64,000 nucleotides of DNA from NCBI RefSeq assembly GCF_000442255.1, contig NZ_KE557279.1, positions 201,001 to 265,000 on the forward strand, read 5' to 3'. The first letter of the stretch is position 1, and each line of letters begins with the position of its first letter. This stretch comes from Salipiger mucosus DSM 16094 (GTDB lineage: Bacteria > Pseudomonadota > Alphaproteobacteria > Rhodobacterales > Rhodobacteraceae). The notes beneath the pieces were generated by a model. It did no database searches, was not told the origin of the DNA, and saw only the letters and a program-made list of their open reading frames with translations. Below are positions 57,044-64,000 of this stretch, in pieces. The position numbers were made by a program, and so were the translations under genes.

Positions 57044-58279
57044 TTGAAGAAGAACGTGCTCATCATCGGTGCAGGCGGCGTGGCGCAGGTCGTCGCGCAC
57101 AAGTGCGCGCAGAACAACGACGTGCTGGGCGACCTGCACATCGCCAGCCGCACGAAATCGAAATGCGTCGCCATCATCGAGAGCGTCCAGGCCAAGAACG
57201 CGATGAAGCAGGAGGGCGTCTTCGAGGCGCACCAGGTCGACGCCACGCAGTCCGACCAGGTGGCCGCGCTGATCCGGGAAACCGGCGCGGAGATCGTCAT
57301 CAATGTGGGCACCGCCTTCGTGAACATGCACGTGCTGGACGGCTGCATCGAGACCGGCGCCGCCTACATCGACACGGCGATCCACGAGGAGCCGGACAAG
57401 ATCTGCGAGACGCCGCCGTGGTACGCCAACTACGAGTGGAAGAAGCGCGACCTCTGCGCCGAGAAGGGCGTGACCGCGATCCTCGGCGCGGGCTTCGATC
57501 CGGGCGTGGTCAACGCCTTCGCGCGCTTCGCCGTCGACCGGCTGGACGAGGTCAAGAGCATCGACATCGTCGACATCAACGCGGGCAGCCACGGCAAGTA
57601 TTTCGCGACCAACTTCGACCCCGAGATCAATTTCCGCGAATTCACCGGCGTGGTCTACTACTGGGAAGACCAGCAGTGGAAGGAAACGACCATGTTCGCC
57701 TCCGGCCACGAATGGGACCTGCCGGTCGTGGGCAAGCAGATGGCCTACCAGTCGGGCCACGACGAGGTGCACTCGCTGGCGACCAACTACCCGCAGGCCG
57801 ACGTGCGCTTCTGGATGGGCTTCGGCGAGCACTACATCAACGTCTTCACCGTGCTGAAGAACATCGGCCTGCTTTCCGAGCACCCGGTGACCACCGCCGA
57901 GGGCCAGGAGGTCGTGCCGCTCAAGGTGGTCAAGGCCTGCCTGCCCGATCCCGCCTCGCTGGCGCCGGAATACACCGGCAAGACCTGCATCGGCGACCTT
58001 GTGAAGGGCACGAAGGACGGCGCGGAGGCCGAGATCTTCGTCTACAACGTGGCCGACCACAAGGACGCCTACGAGGAAGTGGGCTCGCAGGGCATCTCCT
58101 ACACCGCCGGGGTTCCGCCGGTGGCGGCGGCCATGCTGATCGCGGACGGCACCTGGGACGCGGGCACCATGAAGAACGTCGAGGAGCTGGACCCCAAGCC
58201 CTTCTTCACCATCCTCGACCGGATCGGCCTGCCGACGCGGATCAGGGATGCCGAGGGCGACCGGCCGTGGAACGCGTGA
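57044..58279 (+). CDS. Carboxynorspermidine synthase (saccharopine dehydrogenase-like)
   Basis: A 411-residue enzyme that condenses aspartate semialdehyde with a diamine, giving carboxy(nor)spermidine for NspC. The TTG start is followed by KKNVLIIGAGGVAQVVAHKC, the NADPH fold. Other marks are IVINVGTAFVNMHVLDGCIE, TAIHEEPDKICETPPWYANY, TAILGAGFDPGVVNAFARFA and INAGSHGKYFATNFDPEINF. It starts 52 bases after nspC and must share its transcript. The stop is followed by a strong terminator. Confidence 0.93.
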   Translation: MKKNVLIIGAGGVAQVVAHKCAQNNDVLGDLHIASRTKSKCVAIIESVQAKNAMKQEGVFEAHQVDATQSDQVAALIRETGAEIVINVGTAFVNMHVLDGCIETGAAYIDTAIHEEPDKICETPPWYANYEWKKRDLCAEKGVTAILGAGFDPGVVNAFARFAVDRLDEVKSIDIVDINAGSHGKYFATNFDPEINFREFTGVVYYWEDQQWKETTMFASGHEWDLPVVGKQMAYQSGHDEVHSLATNYPQADVRFWMGFGEHYINVFTVLKNIGLLSEHPVTTAEGQEVVPLKVVKACLPDPASLAPEYTGKTCIGDLVKGTKDGAEAEIFVYNVADHKDAYEEVGSQGISYTAGVPPVAAAMLIADGTWDAGTMKNVEELDPKPFFTILDRIGLPTRIRDAEGDRPWNA

Positions 58280-58300
58280 GCGCCTGATCACCCGAACGCG

Positions 58301-58328
58301 AAACGGCGGGCCGAGGCCCGCCGTTTTT
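58301..58328. terminator. Bidirectional Rho-independent terminator
   Basis: Stem AAACGGCGGG / CCCGCCGTTT with a short loop and a T-run (TTTTT), between the synthase gene (+) and the aldehyde dehydrogenase (-). Confidence 0.88.
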
Positions 58329-58360
58329 CATTCGTGAAGCGTGATGGAGCGCGGCGGGCC

Positions 58361-59215
58361 TCAGCCCAGCCCGCCCATGTGGAACGCCTTGGTCTCGAGG
58401 TATTCCTCGATCCCCTCGCGGGCGCCCTCTCGGCCGAGGCCCGACTGCTTGACCCCGCCGAAGGGCGCCTCGGCATGCGAGACGGCGCCGGTGTTCAGCC
58501 CGACCAGCCCGCATTCCAGCGCCTCGCCGAAGCGGAAGGCACGGGCCATGTCGGTGGTGTAGAAATAGGCCGCAAGGCCGTAGGGCGTGCCGTTGGCCAG
58601 GGCCAGCGCCTCGTCCTCGGTCTCGAAGCGGAAGATCGGCGCCACCGGGCCGAAGGTCTCCTCGCTCGCAAGGCGCATCCCGGTCGTGGCACCGGTCAGC
58701 ACCATCGGATCGGCATAGCCCTCGGGCAGCTCGCGCGCGGCGGTGGCGCGCGTGGCACCCTGCGCCAGCGCATCCGCGACATGGGCCGTGATCTTGTCGA
58801 TGGCGGGCGCGTTGATCATCGGGCCGATCTCCGTGCCCTCGGCCAGCCCGTCGCCCACCGCCAGCGCATCGACCCGCGCCGCCAGCGCGGCGACGAAGCG
58901 GTCGTGGATGCCCGACTGCACGAGGATCCGGTTGGCGCAGACACAGGTCTGGCCGCCGTTGCGGAACTTCGAAGCCATGGCCCCCACGACCGCAGCGTCG
59001 AGGTCGGCGTCGTCGAAGACGATGAAGGGCGCGTTGCCGCCAAGCTCGAGCGAGAGCTTCTTGAGCGTCGGCGCACATTGCTCGGCCAGAAGCGCCCCGA
59101 CCCGCGTGGAGCCCGTGAACGACAGCTTGCGCACCGCCGGCGAGGCGGTCAGCGCGCCGCCGATCTCGGCCGGGCGCCCGGTCAGGACATTGACCACGCC
59201 CGCCGGGAGGAGCGC
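58361..59215 (-). pseudogene. gabD: Aldehyde dehydrogenase (succinate-semialdehyde type), N-terminally truncated at a junction
   Basis: The C-terminal ~284 residues of a GabD-type NAD(P)-dependent aldehyde dehydrogenase. Both catalytic elements remain: the Glu in KKLSLELGGNAPFIVF and the Cys in FRNGGQTCVCANRILV; EETFGPVAPIFRFETEDEAL and PFGGVKQSGLGREGAREGIE are typical. The protein should be ~480 residues, so ~200 N-terminal residues are missing, including the cofactor-domain start. Homology stops around 59205-59215 at LPAGVVNVLTG, where an unrelated ParA-type reading frame on the other strand begins. An open frame runs on to 59389 but is not dehydrogenase sequence. It is probably non-functional. 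Confidence 0.9.
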
Positions 59216-59917
59216 TGGCGCGAACTGAACGACGCCGGCCATACGCTTGCCCAGCTCTTCAAGGATGCGCTGGACCCCTCTAGCAAGAAGTTCGACCTTG
59301 AGAAGACGCTGCAAAAGCGCGTGTCGGATGTTTCTGCTGCGCGATCCATCGATCTGCTTCCTTCGAGCCTCGATCTGATCGACGTGCAAGATGAGTTGGT
59401 GAACACGCCGGTCGGCAAGTACGGCGCGATCAGGCCCTTCGATATCTTGTGGCGTGCCGTGAAGGACATCGTGGAGCAGTATGACGTCGTCATTGTCGAT
59501 TGCCCACCGAACCTTGGCAAGATCACGCAGAACGGCCTGCGGATGTCACAGGGTTTCATCATCCCGACGATCCCTGACATCCTGTCTACATACGGCATCC
59601 CACAGATCGTCAAACGCGTGCGTGACTTTGCCGAAGAGATCGCCGAGCCAATTGAGCCGCTCGGCATCGTCATTCAGAAGTACCAGGCCAATTCAAACGT
59701 TCATGGAAATATGATCAAGCAGCTCAAGCAAAACCATGATGCTGAGCCGAGGAACTGGCCACCGGTATTCGAGACGCGGATTCCACAAGCGAATCAGATC
59801 GCAGCCGCTGGCGAACATGCGAACCATTCCACACTCAAGCAGAAGTGGGGGAGCGGGAGGCTCTATGAAAGCTTCTCGAATCTGACCAAAGAAATCTTGG
59901 CCAAGTTGGGTGCGTAA
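59205..59917 (+). pseudogene. ParA-family partition ATPase, N-terminally truncated
   Basis: About 237 residues of a ParA/AAA_31 ATPase, starting around EERWRELNDAGHTLAQLFKD. Family marks are KFDLEKTLQKRVSDVSAARS, IDLLPSSLDLIDVQDEL, VVIVDCPPNLGKITQNGLRM and FIIPTIPDILSTYGIPQIVK, with VFETRIPQANQIAAAGEHA near the end. The first ~60 residues, including the Walker A KGGxGKT, are missing. The cut coincides with the cut in the aldehyde dehydrogenase. Its codon use is less GC-biased than the rest of the window, as in plasmids or mobile islands. Without its N-terminus it should not bind ATP. Confidence 0.85.
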
Positions 59918-59946
59918 AGATTAAGCTCAAAAAGATACTCCAAGAC

Positions 59947-60294
59947 TTGCTGAAGGTAGTCATCGAGGAGGCCAACCGGAACCCAGAATTCGCCAAGCAG
60001 CTCGAAGCCGCGCTAGGGCTCGAGCCCAAGCCTGAGAAGGAAGATACAGGTCGCGGCGCGCACCGACGCGCAGCGGCCGTCCTCGACCCCATTTCGCTTG
60101 CCCGTGAAGGAGAGGACGTTTTGCGTTCGAAGCTCGAACCGCTGACGCTCGAACAACTGAAGGATATCGTTGCCGAGTACGGCATGGATCCCGGCAAGCT
60201 GGTTATGAAGTGGAAGACGGCGGATCGGGTCATTGACCGTATCGTCGAGTACTCGGTGGCTAGAGCAAAGAAGGGCAAAGCCTTTCTGCGCTAA
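59947..60294 (+). CDS. Small charged protein downstream of the ParA fragment
   Basis: A 115-residue protein read from a TTG at 59947 (an ATT 27 bases earlier is also possible). It is helical and charged: KVVIEEANRNPEFAKQLEAA, LEPLTLEQLKDIVAEYGMDP, RIVEYSVARAKKGKAFLR. The order ParA-like ATPase followed by a small charged protein on the same strand resembles plasmid partition or DNA-processing gene pairs, where the second gene may be a centromere-binding or accessory partner; this is inference. It has lower GC than the chromosome-like part of the window. Confidence 0.65.
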   Translation: MLKVVIEEANRNPEFAKQLEAALGLEPKPEKEDTGRGAHRRAAAVLDPISLAREGEDVLRSKLEPLTLEQLKDIVAEYGMDPGKLVMKWKTADRVIDRIVEYSVARAKKGKAFLR

Positions 60295-60515
60295 TCACTT
60301 GCGCGGGCATGCTCCCCCTCAGCGTAGATCGTGTCGGTGATGCGCTTCAACAGCGCGGCGTGGTCGGCGAGGGCCGTGACATGGCCCCAGTGTACATCCT
60401 CGGGGCTGGCGAAGAAGTGGTCCTCGCTTGCGGCGCGGATGCGGTCGAGGGCTGCGTCGATGTCGGCCTTGCGCGCGATGAAGGCGGCGAGCGCGTCGTC
60501 GTTGGTCTTCGGCAT
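60291..60515 (-). CDS. Small hypothetical protein near the rRNA operon
   Basis: A 74-residue helical protein (MPKTNDDALAAFIARKADID, DRIRAASEDHFFASPEDVHW, ADHAALLKRITDTIYAEGEH) with a GGGAG site before its ATG at 60515. It overlaps the preceding convergent gene by 4 bases. I do not recognise it; similar tiny proteins are carried on plasmids and phage-like islands. Confidence 0.65.
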   Translation of the reverse strand: MPKTNDDALAAFIARKADIDAALDRIRAASEDHFFASPEDVHWGHVTALADHAALLKRITDTIYAEGEHARASD

Positions 60516-60661
60516 GGAGTAGTCTCCCGTAGTGGTGTCGGGGACCATCAGGCTCGCGGGCGCGCCTCGATCAAGCGGAGAGTGCGACGCGAGTCGGCGC
60601 CATTCGTCGACACGCGGCGTCGGAGCTTTGTTGACACAGTGTTGACACGGGCGGGGAACGC

Positions 60662-60684
60662 AAAAGGCCTCCCGGCTGGGAGGC
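60662..60684 (-). terminator. Rho-independent terminator of the rRNA operon
   Basis: On the minus strand: GCCTCCC-AGCC-GGGAGGC followed by CTTTTG, 30 bases beyond the tRNA-fMet. It closes the 23S-5S-tRNA transcript. Confidence 0.9.
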
Positions 60685-60713
60685 GCCTAAGCAACTGTAT
60701 TCTTTGGGGATTT

Positions 60714-60790
<77 letters not shown>

Positions 60791-60880
60791 GCAATTTGTG
60801 AGCTGCGTTTCGGGTTTCGAGGCCTTTTTTGCAGCGTGTGTTTGTTTCATCGCAGAGAGATACGTGTGGTTTTTTCTAGG

Positions 60881-60995
60881 TTTGGCGGCGACCTACTCTC
60901 CCACGTCTTGAGACGCAGTACCATCGGCGCGACGGCACTTAACGGCCGGGTTCGGAATGGAGCCGGGTGTTTTGCTCGCGCTATGACCACCAAAC
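60881..60995 (-). rRNA. rrf: 5S ribosomal RNA
   Basis: A 115-base 5S rRNA on the minus strand. It begins GTTTGGTGGTCATAGCG and ends GGAGAGTAGGTCGCCGCC-AAA, the conserved outer stem, with loop sequences GAACCCGGCCGTTAAG and GATGGTACTGCGTCTCAAG. It lies 85-90 bases before the initiator tRNA in the same operon. Confidence 0.95.
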
Positions 60996-61552
60996 CGAGG
61001 AAAAACCACTACGTCGCGCCCTGCACGAGGCGGGACACGACGAGGATCAACTGTTGTCCATGTCATGCACACTGCGGTGTGTATGCTCTTGACCAGTTCA
61101 GGCGGTTTGCCTGCCTGTTACTGGATCAAATCAAGCCTGTCGGGCCATTAGTACCGGTCAGCTGAACGTGTCGCCACGCTTACACCTCCGGCCTATCGAC
61201 GTGGTGGTCTACCACGGCCCTCAGGGATACCTTGTTTCGAGGGGGGCTTCCCGCTTAGATGCCTTCAGCGGTTATCCTGTCCGATCATAGCTACCCTGCA
61301 CTGCTGCTGGCGCAACAACAGGTCCACCAGTGGATCGTTCACCCCGGTCCTCTCGTACTAGGGGCAACTCCTCTCAAGTATCCTACACCCACGGCAGATA
61401 GGGACCGAACTGTCTCACGACGTTCTAAACCCAGCTCACGTACCTCTTTAAACGGCGAACAGCCGTACCCTTGGGACCTGCTCCAGCCCCAGGATGAGAT
61501 GAGCCGACATCGAGGTGCCAAACACTGCCGTCGATATGGACTCTTGGGCAGT

Positions 61553-61606
<54 letters not shown>

Positions 61607-61743
61607 TCGGGACCACCGGATCACTATGGCCGTCTTTCGACTCTGCTCGACTTGTCAGTCTCGCAGTCAGGCTGGCTTCTGCCATTGCACTCAACGAGCG
61701 ATTTCCGACCGCTCTGAGCCAACCTTCGCGCGCCTCCGTTACG

Positions 61744-61779
<36 letters not shown>

Positions 61780-62034
61780 ACACAGGGTCCCGGATCCCGA
61801 TGAGGGACCGCGGTTAGACATCAAGCAGGCGAAGGGTGGTATCTCAAGGATGGCTCCACAAGGACTGGCGTCCCTGCTTCGAAGCCTACCACCTATCCTG
61901 CACATCACATGCCTGATGCCAGTGTGAAGCTGTAGTAAAGGTGCACGGGGTCTTTCCGTCTAACCGCGGGAAGCCTGCATCTTGACAGGCAATTCAATTT
62001 CGCTGAGTCGATGTTGGAGACAGCGGGGAAGTCG

Positions 62035-62117
<83 letters not shown>

Positions 62118-62671
62118 TGGGCTTCAATTCAAGGCTCTCACCTCTCCTTTTAACCTTCAGGCACCGGGCAGGCGTCAGACCCTATACGTCGTCTTGCGAC
62201 TTCGCAGAGCCCTGTGTTTTTAGTAAACAGTCGCCACCCCCTGGTTTGTGCCCCCGGATCCAAGTTGCCTTGAACCCGGGCCTCCTTCTCGCGAACTTAC
62301 GGAGGTATTTTGCCGAGTTCCTTCAACATCGTTCTCTCAAGCGCCTTGGTATGCTCTACCAGTCCACCTGTGTCGGTTTAGGGTACGGTCTCATGGAGGG
62401 CTGTTTCCAGGGACTGCTCAGCGGCCCGACCAATCCGATAAGGTCGAACAACATCCGCAATCCGTCACCATCTCCTGGCCCAGGAATATTGACCTGGTTC
62501 CCATCGACTACGCCTTTCGGCCTCGCCTTAGGGGCCGGCTTACCCTGCTCAGATTAGCTTTAAGCAGGAACCCTTGGACTTTCGGCGACAGGGTCTCTCA
62601 CCCTGTTTGTCGCTACTCATGTCATCATTCTCGCTAGTGATCTCTCCACCGGATGGCTCACGCCCCGGCTT

Positions 62672-62732
62672 CACAGAAAGGATCTTGTCCTCCATTGCAT
62701 CCCGAGGGATGCAGAAGAGGATAGATCCTGTG
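62672..62732 (-). other. 23S rRNA extra stem-loop near helix 45 (candidate intervening sequence)
   Basis: A ~61-base hairpin absent from E. coli 23S: arms CACAG/CTGTG, GGATC/GATCC, TCCTC/GAGGA and TGCATCC/GGATGCA pair in order. In Rhodobacter an extra stem-loop in this part of 23S is cut by RNase III, giving fragmented rRNA. Confidence 0.7.
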
Positions 62733-62853
62733 TCACACTACGCTCCGCTACCATGCCTTACGGCATCCTCAGCTTCGGCTCATGGCTTGAGCCCCGTTAC
62801 ATCTTCGCCGCAAGACAGCTTGATTAGACCAGTGAGCTGTTACGCTATCTTTA

Positions 62854-62884
<31 letters not shown>

Positions 62885-63771
62885 TTGTTTTGGCCGTCTC
62901 ACCTGCTTTCCCACTTAGCCATGAATTGGGGGCCTTAGCTGGAGGTCAGGGTTGTTTCCCTCTTCACTACGGACGTTAGCATCCGCAGTGTGTCTGCCAT
63001 CTAGTACTCCCGGGTATTCGGAGTTTGGTTAGGATCAGTAAGCCTGTGGGGCCCCATTACCCATCCAGTGCTCTACCCCCCGGGGTATTCGGATGACGCT
63101 CTACCTAAATAGATTTCGCGGAGAACCAGCTATCTCCGAGTTTGATTGGCCTTTCACCCCTAGGCACAACTCATCCCGACCTTTTTCAACAGGTGTGGGT
63201 TCGGACCTCCAGTACGTGTTACCGTACCTTCATCCTGGTCATGCCTAGATCACTCGGTTTCGGGTCTGATCCATCCAACTCGACGCCCTATTAAGACTCG
63301 CTTTCGCTGCGCCTACACCTATCGGCTTAAGCTTGCTGGATAGACCAAGTCGATGACCCATTATACAAAAGGTACGCCGTCACTTCACGAGGAAGCTCCG
63401 ACTGATTGTAGGCGCTCGGTTTCAGGTACTGTTTCACTCCCCTCGTCGGGGTGCTTTTCACCTTTCCCTCACGGTACTGGTTCGCTATCGGTCAGCAAGG
63501 AGTACTTAGCCTTCGAGGGTGGTCCCCCGATCTTCAGACAGGATTTCACGTGTCCCGCCCTACTTAATACGTCCCATCGAGCTTCATGTACGGGACTGTC
63601 ACCCGCTGTGGTCGGCCTTTCCAGACCATTCCATTCACTCTCAAGGCTCGGCTGGTCCCCGTTCGCTCGCCGCTACTGGGGGAGTATCAATTGATTTCCT
63701 TTCCTCCGGGTACTTAGATGTTTCAGTTCCCCGGGTTTGCTCTTTGAAGCCTATGTATTCAGCCTCAAAGT

Positions 63772-63826
63772 ACCTGGTTCAGCTTGATATAGGCTGCCCG
63801 TGGGCAATTATATCGAACTGTCAGGT
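63772..63826 (-). other. Enlarged helix 9 of 23S rRNA (candidate intervening sequence)
   Basis: A 55-base hairpin (ACCTG/CAGGT outer, GATATA/TATATC and GCCC/GGGC inner) in place of the ~18-base helix 9 of E. coli. Helix 9 insertions are removed in many alphaproteobacteria, leaving a 5.8S-like fragment. Confidence 0.7.
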
Positions 63827-63962
63827 GGGTTGCCCCATTCGGAGATCTTTGGATCACAGCCTATTCTCGGCTCCCCAAAGCTTATCGCAGAGTATCACGT
63901 CCTTCATCGCCTCTTGCTGCCAAGGCATCCACCAAACGCCCTTCTCGCGCTTGATTTGATCC

Positions 63963-64000
63963 AGTAAGAGACAGGCTCGTTTCGTGCTGCTCGAGCACTC
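63963..64000 (-). other. Start of the 16S-23S spacer (partial)
   Basis: The last 38 bases lie upstream of the 23S processing stem and belong to the internal transcribed spacer, whose tRNA genes and 16S are outside the window. Confidence 0.7.

Noticed and set aside
58334..59917. A 527-residue plus-strand open frame joining antisense dehydrogenase to ParA
   Set aside because: Its first ~290 residues are the complement of a recognisable aldehyde dehydrogenase; only the ParA part is real.

Overview
This window is GC-rich, densely coded DNA from an alphaproteobacterium, most likely a member of the Rhodobacteraceae (Roseobacter group). The support is a tad pilus locus of rhodobacterial type, a folB-folP-glmM operon, glyS followed by a ppdK-like gene, a VPLPA-CTERM protein, a Hint-domain protein, a carboxynorspermidine pathway, and a 23S-5S-tRNA-fMet gene order. 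Species cannot be read from the sequence alone.

Layout. 1-8146 is the plus-strand core of a tad/cpa pilus locus: secretin C-terminus, OmpA lipoprotein, cpaE, cpaF, tadB, tadC, two TPR lipoproteins and a prepilin peptidase. 8163-10636 holds a divergent pair: a Tat-exported beta-lactamase-fold hydrolase and an AAA+ ATPase. A tRNA-Met follows at 10727. 10926-18752 is a surface-glycan or glycolipid region with two GT2 glycosyltransferases, GtrA, two large uncharacterised membrane proteins, a methyltransferase-like protein and an LPG-synthase-type membrane protein. 18853-25522 holds a coiled-coil protein, a DadA-like oxidase, an RND efflux pair and a rhodanese. 25762-30109 is an Mla-type lipid transport operon. 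30214-35156 is glyS and ppdK. 35318-40213 is SleB, folB, folP, glmM and a glutamine amidotransferase. 40255-45476 holds an SLC13-type carrier, a YmdB phosphoesterase, a ferredoxin, an orphan OB-fold protein, a lipoprotein and a ProC-like enzyme. 45554-53068 is degP, a VPLPA-CTERM protein, a DUF2065 protein, hflC, hflK, gor and rpiA, all on the minus strand. 53158-58279 holds a Hint protein, sdaA, nspC and carboxynorspermidine synthase. From about 59210 the sequence changes character: an aldehyde dehydrogenase and a ParA-like gene are both cut at one junction, a short lower-GC island follows, and then a minus-strand rRNA operon end (tRNA-fMet, 5S, 23S) runs to the right edge.

Two themes deserve attention. 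First, several reading frames are broken by single-base indels in otherwise intact genes: the RND permease (21527-21529), glyS (30948-30953) and the glutamine amidotransferase (about 39970-39979). The mlaD start also reads ACG where ATG is expected. Because glyS is essential, consensus errors are the leading explanation, but each can be tested separately. Second, structure outside the genes is rich: AT-rich palindromes at three places between 40220 and 43080, a second hairpin family at 36061 and 47194, two long hairpin insertions in 23S rRNA that look like intervening sequences, and an abrupt chimeric or mobile junction next to the rRNA operon. I did not find a clear, wholly new defence or biosynthetic system. 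The most novel protein content is the unnamed membrane and glycosyltransferase set at 10926-18752 and the AAA+ ATPase beside the tad locus.
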